The position numbers and the translations under genes are program-made. A DNA stretch of 64,000 bases from assembly GCA_010093515.1 (NCBI GenBank), contig MU001710.1, forward strand, positions 102,119 to 166,118, in the 5' to 3' direction. This document shows positions 11,934-22,867 of this stretch, piece by piece (within the stretch, counting starts at the first letter, position 1; each line of letters begins with the position of its first letter). The notes under the pieces are model-generated. The model was not told the DNA's origin. It was given only the letters and a program-made list of their open reading frames with translations, and did no database searches. This DNA is from Lineolata rhizophorae (Eukaryota; Ascomycota; Dothideomycetes; Lineolatales; Lineolataceae).

Positions 11934-14142
11934 ATGTCATCTTCGAGCTTCCCTAGCAATATGGTCGAGATGCATCTTACGCACATTGGCGTTCCGTTGT
12001 TCGACCGCATAGCTCCCTCCTCGTACGCAGACGCGGTTGCCATCGGAGCTGCAGTGCTTGCCTCTGCCGCGTACCTGTTACGGGAATATACCTGGAATAA
12101 GCCCGATCCATTCTATCACCTTTGGTTTGAGAGACCACAAGAAAATTCCTCTGCCGCCAATGCGCGAAGGAATGAGACCAGGAACATTGCACAAAGATTG
12201 GATGAGCTGGTATGATCGCGCGAAAGCCTTGTCCATTTAATTCACTTACTTATTCATTGTCTAGGGCAAGGATGTGGTCATTTTTTGGGGATCCCAGTCT
12301 GGCACCGCTGAGGGCTTCGCGTATCGCCTTGCTCGCGAGCTGCACCAACGCTTTCATCTAGAAGCCATGGCCGCAGATCTCTCAGACTTCGACCCGGAAA
12401 CGATCGCCTTGATCCCGGATGCGAAAATTGCTATCTTCATTCTCTCAACCTACGGGGAAGGGGATCCGAGCGACAATGCAACCGGATTCTGGGAGTGGCT
12501 GACAAAATTGCATGACCGCTCGCTGGATTCCCTCCGCTATGCGGCGTTTGGCCTGGGAAACAGTGAATACAGACACTACAACCGGGTAGTGGATGTGGTG
12601 GACGAGGCCCTAGAATTATGTGGCGCGAAACGCCTAAAACCTCCCGGGAAAGCCAACGACGCCAAAGGGTCTACCCAGGAGGATTTTCTGTCATGGAAGG
12701 ATGAACTCTTTGCCTTCTTCCGCAGTGATCTTGGCTTCCAGGAACACGAGGTCAAATACGAACCGACCCTTTCTGTTGTTGAAGACGACAGTTTACAGCC
12801 AGCTGATCTGCACATCGGCGAGCCCGTCCATTCAGCAGACAAGTCAGCTAAAGCTACGCCTACTTCCTCGATCGGAGCTTTGAAGATTAAAAATTCTCGC
12901 GAATTGTTCACTGCTTCCAGTCGGAACTGCGTCCACCTGGAGTTGGATCTGGCAGGGCACCCTCAGATAACCTATAAAACAGGCGACCATCTTGCCATCT
13001 GGCCAATGAATCCTGACGACGACGTGGAGCGCCTCATCCGCACTTTAGGGCTTGACCGCCATCGTGGTGTTCCCATTTGTATCAAAGGCCTTGATCAAGG
13101 GACCAAAGTTAGGGTTCCCACTCCGACAACTGTCGAGGTGCTTTTCCGCTATTATGTGGAAATTTGTGGACCTGTTTCCCGAGATACTGTTCGCGGACTG
13201 GTCCAATTCGCGCCAACCCCTTCAGCCAGGACATTCCTTTTGGATTTGAGTCGGGACAAAAACACCTTCACAGAATTTCTCAGACGGACACATGTCAACC
13301 TCGGACGACTGCTCGAATTGGCAACTGGTGCGGATGTAAACACTGTTTGGTCGATTCCCTTATCCTACATCATCGAGACACTTCCACACACACAGCCGCG
13401 CTACTATTCCATCTCATCCTCTAGTATCCTTTCTCCCCGCGCTCCCACCATCACAGCTCTTGTTTCCAACACCGCTTTACCCGACGAATCAACCGCCTCA
13501 ATCCCAGGCCTCACCACGAATTATCTCCTTGCTCTCTCGCACTCACTGGCCGACTCTGATTCACCGGCGCATCCCCAAGGGCTTTCCTACAACCTTCCAG
13601 GTCCGTCGGACGCCTTGGCCGGCGGTAAAGTATTCGCGCACATCCGCCGCTCCAAATTCAAACTGCCGATGCAGTCCTCCTGTCCCATAATTATGGTCGC
13701 CGCGGGCACGGGTCTTGCGCCCTTCAGAGCGTTCATCGAGGAGCGGGTGCGGCTGCAGTCCATCGGGAGGCCCCTGGGCGAAATGATCCTGTTCTTCGGC
13801 TGTCGCCGCCCGGACGAGGACTACATCTACCGGGAGGAGCTGGAACAGATGGAAAAGGGACTGCAGGGTAAGCTGCGCATTGTGACAGCATTCTCGCGGG
13901 TGCATGGCGAGAACAAGGTTTATGTACAGGATAGAGTTTTCGAGCACGGGCGGGATATATGCCGAATGGTTGGCGAGGGAGCGAATTTGTACATTTGTGG
14001 GAGAGCGAGCATGGCGAGAGAGGTCAGAAAGAGGGTTGAAGAGGTGATGGGTACGGATAATGGCTGGGATGAGGAAGAGGTGAAGGAGTGGACGGAAAGT
14101 ATGAAGCGGAAGAACAAGTGGCAGGAGGACGTGTGGGGCTGA
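11934..14142 (+). CDS. NADPH-cytochrome P450 reductase, divergent paralogue
   Basis: Predicted 717-residue ER-anchored diflavin reductase that passes electrons from NADPH through FAD and FMN to P450s. Exons 11934-12209 and 12265-14142, joined by a 55-nt intron in phase 0. An N-terminal helix (about AVAIGAAVLASAAYLL) is the anchor. The FMN domain has GSQSGTAEGFAYRLARE (about residue 100), STYGEGDPSDN (about 152) and FGLGNSEYRHYN. FAD binding is marked by RYYSISS (about 470), and NADPH binding by GTGLAPFRAF (about 573) and FFGCRRPDEDYIYREE (about 604). The C terminus ends VWG, keeping the near-terminal Trp that stacks on FAD. The start could instead be ATG 11961 or 11970. The N-terminal region and linker differ from the usual housekeeping enzyme, so I read it as the second, pathway-linked reductase some filamentous fungi carry. 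It sits 2.9 kb from a P450 gene. Confidence 0.92.
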
Positions 14143-14298
14143 TACCCTGCTAATTTTCACTATTGAGTTCTGTTTGAACACCAATTGCAGCGCTTCAGCC
14201 ATCAGACCCAGCCCCAGGCCTCTTTCAGGTGCTGTTGGCTGCAATGCCCTTAGTAACTTCCTCAAGATTGAAATTTGACAAAATGACTGGTTTGGCAC

Positions 14299-16670
14299 TT
14301 ACGCTAGCGATGTACACCATGCATATTCTTTTTCAGTTCTCACCAAAATATTGTAAAGTGCGTCTTGCTCCTTCCGGCTAGTAAAGCGGTCTCCAGCCAA
14401 CCCAATCGCCATGCATGCAGTCCTGAAAATCAAAATCAGTGACGAATCTCTCATGCGATAATTTAACTCAAGGGGCCTCCGAAACGTACGCATAGGCTGG
14501 GTTGATGCGGTTGATTGACTTCGCAATTCCGCAAAGAACGCGGACGTCGCTTTTGATTTCATCCTAAGCATTTTCAGCATTAGACATAAACAGACTGGAT
14601 GACGATACTGACATCCATCAACCGTATTGCAGTCCTTTGAGCCGGACCCAATCGCGGGATCTTGGGATTGTGGGCGATCAGTAGGATTCGGGCAAGATGG
14701 TAATATTGAAGTCCAACAACAATAGAGTCGCTGAGAAGCAGAACTTCAGGGAACATGTTTTCCCCTTCAGGCTGTTCGACAAATATTGGAATAAATGAAG
14801 GAGGCTTGGAAGCCATCCATGCCGCCGAGTATTCGACGAGCTGCTTGTACGTGGCGATATTGCCATCGTCTCCAAAGCAGTACTGAATGACGTTCGCCAA
14901 ATGCAATACCATCCTGTTTGCCCAGACATGGTCGGCTGCTGGGCTGAACGATCGATCGAACGTTAACCTGTCTAGGTTTAAGCCGATGGGTCTTTGATGA
15001 ATTACAGCCATATAGACCTCTTGTCGTAAGCCGACCCAAAAAGCCGCCTGGTGGAATTCGTTCGGGGACATAGACGGAAGCTGTGCCTCGATAAGGGCAC
15101 GGATTCCAAGCAAGTGGTCTTGCCTATCTGGCTCAAAAATAGGAACTAAGCAGCAAAGGAACATTAGCGAAATCAAGAACGAAGGTCGTTCCGAATGAGC
15201 AAAACCCTTTGTTAGTTACCGAGGGCGGGTCAAAAATTTGCCAGGAATTCCGAACCGGCTGAAAGGAGGCCTTACCTTCCACTTCTTCAAAAAAGCGGAG
15301 GATTATAATGGCAGCCAGAAGATTTTCATCCATTACAGCGATATCATTACTCAATCTTGGCGCAATACATTTCAAACATTCTTGGTGATGTGCAACTGCC
15401 ACGAGTGAGTCGTAATTTTTAACACGACTCAAATGCTTCGCCGATGCTGCAAACACAGCATTGAGCAGTGCAGGGCATATTGCAGCTCTTTCTGGAACAA
15501 CCGATGCGAAATGCTTGTCCGGGTCGCAAATATCGAACAGCGGTGCAAGATGATTCACAAAATAAATGACCAGTTCCGCTTCCCGGTGGTCTCGGAGCGG
15601 TAAACTGCGAAGCTCAACATAATGCGGGGTTTGAACCACCGGAAAGGGGGAGAGTCCGGAGACACTCCCGCTAGTAGCTGACCCAAAGTGTTCCAAGGAA
15701 TGTGTTCCGGCGCTATCCGGAATACTAGGCCTTGAACGTGACTGATTTGGAGAAGAGAACGATGACGCTGACAAGACATGGTGGGCCTCTGGAGACCCGT
15801 ACAGCGGCGCTTGAGCGTGTTCTGGAGGAGACACTTGTAAAGTTTCTGTGATGTCAAAACTGGAGCTGGACTGATTTTGTCCAGTGGTTTCAAGGCTCTG
15901 GTAATTTTCGACGGCTTGGTTTGAATCCTCCTCTGTATGCCGGTCACCGTTCGGTCGGGATTCTGTTGTCGCACCCGACTCCGCCGGCGAGCGACCCACA
16001 GCTGTTGGACCACGTTGTACTTCCACTTCTTCTTCCGACTCAGAACTCCTATCGTATACGATTGCAGTTTCCCGAGTCTCATCGACGAAACTAATTCTTT
16101 TCCGGGCAGTTTTGCACCAAGGCTGGTCCTTTGCAAACTCGTACTCTGATTTGCTTCCCCTGTAAAAAGTCAGCATCACAAACGGCACATCAATATGTGA
16201 GCATCCTGGTAGCCGAAGACGCCCTTCAACACGCATACGGCCATGGAAAATGAAAGTCACTTAACGGCCCCAAGGCTCTGGATAGCCTTTCCAAGGGCTG
16301 GTCAAGATGGGTCTGGAAATTTGGAAAATGCATACCTTGTACTAGACGTGTAACGAAACCGAAGGTTGTAACCACGAATGCATTCTATGCCCTTCTTGGC
16401 ACATTGTGAACAAGAAGGCTGCTTATCATCACCTGTGCAGATACTGTTGATGAGACTAGCCCCGGATATTATTACCTGTCTTGGCACTTACACTTGAGGT
16501 GCCTAGAAAATTGTGGATCCGTCAGTAAAGACCACGTGCCTTTCTCTGGAGAGCGTTGTCCGCGGAAGATTTACCTCATACGACAGCCCTTCGAAACGCC
16601 ATGCCATCAGTGCCCTGTGCATATGCTGTGGAAGAGTAAATTTGCATACCTGGCAGCCCGGTCTCCTCAT
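14299..16670 (-). CDS. Zn2Cys6 transcription factor with fungal-specific regulatory domain
   Basis: Predicted 585 residues. Minus-strand exons: 16670-16650, 16588-16575, 16502-16492, 16432-16336, 16159-15276, 15145-14613, 14563-14490, 14422-14299. All junctions keep frame, and several introns show clear branch points. The first exons join to give a perfect C-x2-C-x6-C-x6-C-x2-C-x6-C cluster (CQGC, RMRHLK, C, DDKQPS, CSQC, AKKGIE, C). The cluster depends on consecutive exons of only 14 and 11 nt. Then come a polar linker with PFPVVQTPHYVEL and a regulatory domain of the Fungal_trans_2 type (FEPDRQDHLLGIRALIEAQ, DVRVLCGIAKS, EKEYAW). It is divergent from the P450 gene across 384 bp and convergent with the reductase gene 156 bp away, so it is the natural candidate regulator of this cluster. 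Target genes are inference. Confidence 0.88.
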
Positions 16671-17054
16671 CTTCGCTGCTATGAACGCATCTAGGGAAAA
16701 TCCTGTGGGTAGTAGGGATAGAGGGAAATCTCCTAACAGCTGTCGCAGGGCACTGCGGCTCGCTGATTTATACCTTGTTGATCTCTGTGGGAAAGTGCGC
16801 TAACGGATGCGGGGATGCGGGGTTGCGGATCCACGCGCAGGCGATTCGAGCTGCTGCCGCTAACCGATCCGTATCGGCTTCCTGACTTGATAGTAGCCTT
16901 TCATTCTAGACACTTCCTCACTAGGTTGCCATGATGTCCGGACTGATATTTAGCCCTCCTGTCATTTTCGAAAACGACTTTTCTGTAGAACACGAGTTTC
17001 TGCTCCATCAAGTCTTCCTCTCTACTTCATTTTCTACTCGGTATTACTACAATT
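16671..17054. promoter_or_regulatory. Bidirectional promoter of the Zn2Cys6 regulator and P450 genes
   Basis: 384 bp between outward-facing start codons. A TATAAATCA element on the minus strand lies at about 16,764-16,772, roughly 95 bp before the regulator's ATG. A cluster of directly repeated CGG triplets occurs at 16,804-16,832, followed by the inverted repeat at 16,864-16,877 (separate entry). The 100 bases before the P450 ATG are pyrimidine-rich. Confidence 0.6.
16864..16877. promoter_or_regulatory. Inverted repeat CCGAT-N4-ATCGG, candidate Zn2Cys6 binding site
   Basis: The sequence CCGATCCGTATCGG is a perfect 5-bp inverted repeat around a 4-bp centre. Equivalently it is CCG and CGG half-sites separated by 8 bp. 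Dimeric Zn2Cys6 proteins typically bind paired CGG triplets with fixed spacing. It lies about 190 bp from both the regulator's and the P450's start codons. Binding is inference. Confidence 0.45.
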
Positions 17055-18699
17055 ATGTTTGACAAGATGACTCTCTTCACTTCTGCGCCCTACTTTGCGG
17101 CCCTTACGATAGTTATTGTTTTCTATTTCGTGGTGTATCCCGTCATTGTCTACTTTAGAGATGCGAAAGGTGATTGCTTTGAAGCATACTCTGACGTTCG
17201 AAAGTTAATCATGCACTCCAGGTCTACGGAAATTTCCAAACATGAGCCCATTCTCCGGCATGTCGAACCTACCATTTATGATACTAGCCCATGGCGGGGC
17301 CAGATCATCATATCTTGTGAAACTCCACAAGGAGCATCCCATTCTTCGGACCGGGCCGAACACCCTCTCCTTTGGGGACGTTCGCGCGATAAAAGAAATC
17401 TACGGCCACGGGACTCCTTGTCTAAAGGATGAAGCATACTCACTGCCCGCTGCTTCGCACTACCACCTTGCTGATGTCGTCGACAAACCTGACCACGCGA
17501 GAAAACGGAAGATCCTGTCCTCAGCCTACGCGTTGAAAAACCTCGAAGGATGGGAGCACAAAGTGGCAGATAAAGTCGAGAGGCTAATCACCCAATTCGA
17601 TGCACGGTGCACTGCTCCTCTGCCCAAAGGGAAATTGTACCCCGACAAGGACGAACTCACTGTCGATTACCGCGCATGGACCAATTTCTTCACGCTCGAC
17701 GCCATCGCCGATATCGGCCTTTCAGAACGCCTCGGCCTTCTCGACAAAGGCCATGATCGTGTCATCGGCCAATGGATGGATGGCTCGACGTCAGAGCTGA
17801 ATCTGCGGGAGTGCCTCTACCCCACGGCTCGGAAACAGTCACTCATTCTCTGGAGCTACGACTACTTCAAGTTCCTGAACAAGGCGGTCAATTTGATCCC
17901 GTTCTACCGCCGCATGTCTGAGTCGAGCCAAGGCTGGGACGCCATCGTCCTCCGCCGCTCGGCCGAGCGCTTGCGGCGTTACCAGTCCGGCGAGAAGCTT
18001 GACGACTTCTTCCAAGCCCTTATGGAGGACAAGAACGGCGCGCCGAATAACCTGGAATGGGGCGAAATCGTCGCCGAAATCAACATCATGATGAACGCGG
18101 GCAGTGCCACCACGGCCATAGCCGTCACGAATGTTCTTTATCAGTTGCTCAAGAACCCGAGAACCTTGCACCGGCTTCGCGAGGAGATCGATGCTGTTCT
18201 TGACTCTGATGAGGTAATCGCACCTTACGACAAGGTGAAGCACTTGCCTTATCTTCGTGCTTGCCTTGACGAATCGCTGCGCCTGTTCCCACCGACGCCT
18301 CATGGTCTGCCTCGCAAGACTCCGGCTGAAGGACTTTGGATCGCGGACCAATACATTCCCGGCGATACGACAGTCAGTATGTCTGCGCTTGTCGCACACC
18401 GCGACGAATCTGTATTTCCCGAAGCAGACAAGTTCATTCCCGAGCGGTGGCTCGGCGAGAAAGGCAAGACGCTACAGTCTGCGTTTATTGCCTTCTCCGC
18501 TGGTGCGAGAGGTTGTATCGGCCGCAACATTTCATACCTGGAGCAGACAGTGCTTCTGTCCTCTGTGCTGCACAGGTATGAGTTTGCGCTGCCGCAAGGG
18601 TTTGAATTGAAGAGATTGGAGACGATGAATTGGATTTTGGGAGAAATGCCGGTCAAGCTGTGGAGGCGACAATTAGAAACTGAGACAGAAGGTACCTAA
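17055..18699 (+). CDS. Cytochrome P450 monooxygenase (class II, membrane-anchored)
   Basis: Predicted 530 residues. Exons 17055-17169 and 17222-18699, with a 52-nt intron that restores GLRKFPNMSPFSG after the anchor helix (residues about 8-35). The I-helix reads MMNAGSATTAI (about 327), the K-helix ExxR is ESLR (about 388-391), the PERW motif is present, and the heme loop is FSAGARGCIGR with the Cys thiolate near 469. The enzyme inserts oxygen into an unknown substrate, using electrons from a reductase such as the one at 11,934. The N-terminal half (PDHARKRKILSSAYA) resembles fungal P450s that include benzoate 4-hydroxylase and trichothecene-type hydroxylases, but I cannot assign a CYP family. 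Its promoter is shared with the Zn2Cys6 gene. Codon use is less GC-biased than in the housekeeping block at 45-62 kb. Confidence 0.93.
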
Positions 18700-19212
18700 T
18701 TGTTTTGTTGATTTTTTTTTTCATTTTCCAGCGTTTCTGTCCAATAGCATGATATAATAAATTGGAAATTACACAAAATTGCTTCAAAATGTTTGGCGTT
18801 TCGAACGGGCTGCAAGTTGGATCGAGACTAGTGAATTGTGGGGATGGCTGTGGGGTATGTACTAGCGTGCAGAGATCTTTTCCCCTTCTGTATTTTCGGG
18901 CAATTTTCTCCGCCGTGACTAGGATCACCACCTTCATGTGCACGACGACACTCCTTAGATCCTTCGCTTTTAGAGACGCCATTTTGTACGATTTTGATTG
19001 AGTTACCCGCTCGATTGGCGGTAGATTACATAGACAATCACTAATAGCTCCACGTGCCGCTTCTGGAGCCAAAACTACGTAGCTCGCCAACAAGCTCCTA
19101 CGGATTATCCAGCTTTCCCTATCTCCTAGCGCTATGCAGCGGATGTGAGCTCATATCGTATATTTATCAATTTACTACGTGAACTCTAAGATTTTGCAGC
19201 TCTTTTCTAGAA

Positions 19213-20854
19213 ATGGCGGAGCAAGACCCAGCAGAGAGAGTCTGGCCCGTCGCCCCGCCATCCCCGTACTCTCTCGCTCCTGTATCTACGAATTCTTCTA
19301 CTAGAACAGATGATGAAGGACACGAGTAAGCCGAGAAATGAATCTCGATCATAGGTGCCAGCTAAGACCATCTTAGAAACTCGACTAAGTCTGTTCGGGA
19401 CATTTCATTGGCCCTTCCTTCGTCATTGGATCAGCAAGGAGTAGGATGGCCGCTCGGAAATCGCAAAGAAGCTAGATGCTTCATGCACTTCATCGATTAT
19501 CTTGCCCAATGGGTATGTGCCTATCATTTTTCTTTGACCGGCCGAATCTAGAGTAACAACTAATCTAGGTCGACGTCTGCGACCCACGCCGCCATTTCGG
19601 TACCGAGGTGCCGCGGCGAGCCTGCGAGCATCCCCTTCTAACCTACGCCTTACTTGCCTTTTCTTCGCACCACCTTAGCATCTTATCGGGTTACGAAGAT
19701 GACAGCCCGGCTCGATACTATAGCAGTGCCTTGCAGATCTTAATCCCCATTCTCGATGGTCCTATCAATGCTCTGAACGAGGACATCCTAGCGGCTATTG
19801 TGCTATTGCGTCTCTACGAGGAAATGTTACCTGGTATGCCGGCAAGAAGAAACCATTTTTGAATTTGTTTGGTTGACGCGTCTTTAGATGTCGACACCGG
19901 CACCCATTTGTTTGGGAGCTCGCGAATACTAAACTCCATGTCTAGTTTTGCGGCCAAGGGTGGTCTCGGGGAAGCCGCGAGCTGGATCGTTCTCCGACAG
20001 GACATCTATTTCTCTCTTACAAAATCGCAGCCTCTATACATACAGCTGGAAAGCTACAAGATGTCAAGCTCTTTCACGGATAACAGTGCCGAGTCGCTTG
20101 CAAATAGGGCCGTTTTCCTATGTGCACAACTATTGGCTTACGCTTTCCATTGCGGAGCGGACCTAGACGTACAGCTATGGAACGAATTGAATGAGGAGGT
20201 GGAAAAGTGGTATGAAACCAAACCCTGGCAGTGCACTCCACTGTGGGTGGGTCCCCAAGGGAGCAGTGGGTCTGCGTTTCCTTCCATTTGGATGATACGG
20301 CCTGCTCATAGTAAGTGTGCTTAAAGCTCAACGAGAAAGTAAAAGGGCCACTGACTCAAACACCCTAGTTGTTGGCTACCAACATAATTGCCTTGCTAGG
20401 GTGTTACTCGCCATTTTTAACCCGCATTTATGCAAGCCAGGTTTTGAAACATTTAGCAGGAGAAGAGAAGCAGACGTAGGCATTCACTGAGTCTAACCAT
20501 TCTATGCTTAGGCTAATTAGATATTAGGATGCTGCCCTCGGAAACCTTCGCATGCTGATTGGCCTCGCCATTAGCAATCCTTCTGTTGTAAATGCGACCC
20601 TTTTGGCCTCTCACGCTCTTCAAGCTTGTGAGTATTTCCTGAGCGTGACTCTCTCAAACCTGTCATCTCTGACGCTGAACACTTTAGGCGGCTCCTATTT
20701 GAAAGATCCCGAGGAACGTAAAGAAGCGATAGAGTTTCTGGAGGATGTGAGAAAGCGAACTGGTTGGCACACAAGTCGGATTGTCAACAATTTAACAGCG
20801 CAGTGGTCACAAAGTACCAATGCAAATGCTTTCGGGCATATCCTCATGCAATGA
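19213..20854 (+). CDS. Fungal-specific transcription-factor-domain protein, no Zn2Cys6 cluster found
   Basis: Predicted 436 residues. Exons 19213-19325, 19377-19512, 19569-19833, 19888-20310, 20369-20475, 20528-20627, 20688-20854. The six introns are 51-60 nt, most with clear branch points, and all junctions keep frame. The protein matches the regulatory half of the regulator at 14,299-16,670: HPLLTYALLAFSSHHL, NEDILAAIVLLRLYEE, WIVLRQDIYFSL, CLARVLLAIFNPHL and an EEFLEDVRKRTGWHT-like end. I searched 600 bp upstream on this strand for a C-x2-C-x6-C exon and found none, so it appears to lack a DNA-binding domain. It could be a dimerising modulator, or a gene whose first exon was lost. An upstream non-coding or very small exon cannot be excluded, because acceptor-like TTTTGCAG lies just before the ATG. 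Confidence 0.78.
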
Positions 20855-21528
20855 CTCTTTCTGAGCTCCCAGTTTCATTCTCTGCCTATCTCTAAAAGTT
20901 ATGGTGCGGGCTATGCGACTGATTTGAATGTATTGGTAGAATCGGGACGGCATTGCCGAGAAATAATGGTCCAAAACAACAGAGGAACTGGCCAATCTTC
21001 GCGTAGTCGCGTACAGTTTTGGTCCGATAGCAAATTCTGGTCTAGCTTCGATAGTGTTGATAGTTAAGCGGGGAGGATTGCCCCAATGTGCTCTCCTAAG
21101 AAGGAAAGTTTCGGCGAATCGCTTAGGTCGCTTTTTTTTCCGAGAGCAATATTCGCCGATCGATGGCCACTACCACCGCGGTACTATTCCCCCGCCCGGC
21201 GAAACTGGATATTCGGATTGCTTCAGCTGTTCCATAGCTCGATTCTAGGCACTTAAGCCTCCGATGGTCGGGCTCTTTGCATATGCAAAAGCGCAATGGC
21301 AGCCTTCCAACCGCTCTTGGTTCCCACTACAAGTGGGGGTTCTTGGGGATTCGAGAGGTGTTTAAAGCCACCTTCCTTCCCCTTTGATTGCTGCTTGCGT
21401 CCCAAAATCGTTCCTCTGATCACTAGTATTGGTGAATTGGCACACATTGTCGACCAGCAGCTCTTGAGAATCATACTTTGACACCTGCCATTCCGCACTT
21501 TCGAGCGAACCTCCAATTGCAAGCCAAA

Positions 21529-22867
21529 ATGGGAGTCCAGAAGTTGAAGATCGCAGCTGCAGGTCTGGGGCGAATGGGCAAACGTCATGCCATCAACTTC
21601 CTCCACAGAACACCACGTGCCGAACTCGTTGCCGCTTTTACTCCGGACGAAGCAGAGACTCAATGGGCCAAGACGAACCTAGAACCTTATGGCGTTCGGC
21701 TGTACGATGACTACGATGCGATGATCTCCCAAGAGGGTCTCCAGGCGGTGGTGATTGCAACGGTGACCAAAGTGCACGCAGAAGAGGCACTTAAAGCAAT
21801 GGAAAAGGGACTGCACGTGCTTTGCGAGAAGCCAATATCAACGGATGTCAGCATCGTAAGTGGAGTCAATCTCTCGATCTACCAATTTAACTCCAGATCG
21901 CAGTCTAATCAAGTACGTAGTGCCGCAAGGTTGTGGACGCCGCAAAGGCGAAGCCCCACCTTAAGGTGATGTGCGGCTTCTCCCGGAGGTTCGACTCTTC
22001 GTACAGGGACGCGTATGAGAAGATGGACGCGGGCGTCATCGGCACGCCGACAATATTCCGCTCGCAGACTTGCGACAAGCACGATCCGAGCCCATTTTTC
22101 CTGGAATATTCTGCCCAGAATGGCGGCTGCTTTGTCGACATGACTGGTAAGTCCCGAAATATGCTTCTGAGTCGAAGCAATTGTGTCTTTAGTGGTTTTC
22201 GCTGGCATTGAACCGAGTTTTTCACGCTCGTATGTTTTGAATGTTATCGCTGACCCTGTTTCGCAGTTCACGACATCGACCTTGCGTTGTGGTTTTTCGG
22301 TGACAACTTAATTGTCAAATCTGTCGCTGCGGCGGGAGTGGCAGCCGTCCAGACCGGGCTCCGCGACCTCGGTGACTGCGACAATGCTGTTGGGATCGTG
22401 GAGTTTTGGGGTGGCAAGATCGCCTACTTCTACAATTCCCGCATGATGGCGCACGGACAGGAAGACACGACCGAAATCATCGGGACTGGAGGCAAATTGG
22501 TCGTCAACGGGAACCCTCAGGCTAACCTTGTCAACACCTATACGTCAGCGGGTATCATCCGCGAGACGCCGCCGCACTATTATGGGCGGTTCGAGTATGC
22601 TTTTGTTACGGTGAGCACTTCTAACATTCTACCATCAAGACCTAGACGGAAATTTTTTGGAGCCAAGTGGACGCTAATGATTGTGACGCTCTATAGGAAT
22701 CTAATGAGTTCACTGCCGCGGTGCTAGATAATACCAAGGTGCCGCTCAAGCTGAGCAATGCAATTAGAGTCGTTGAGATCGGCTCATACTTGCAAGAAGC
22801 TTTGTCCACTGGCAAGAAGTTGTACTTTAACGAAGCTGGTCAGCGAGTCGAGCAGCCTCGTCTTTGA
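21529..22867 (+). CDS. Gfo/Idh/MocA-family NAD(P)-dependent dehydrogenase (inositol 2-dehydrogenase-like)
   Basis: Predicted 355 residues. Exons 21529-21855, 21921-22146, 22267-22610, 22697-22867. The second exon's acceptor is set by restoring CRKVVDAAKAKPHLKVMCGF. The Rossmann fold shows IAAAGLGRMGKRHA, the family EKP motif is in VLCEKPIS, and the substrate domain has GFSRRFDSSYRDA, HDIDLALWFFG and GDCDNAVGIVEFWGG. Members oxidise or reduce polyols, inositols and sugar-derived compounds, or modify related natural products; the substrate here is unknown. Length fits the family (about 340-360). It lies downstream of the second regulator, 674 bp away and on the same strand, so a shared pathway with the P450 is plausible but unproven. 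Confidence 0.9.
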
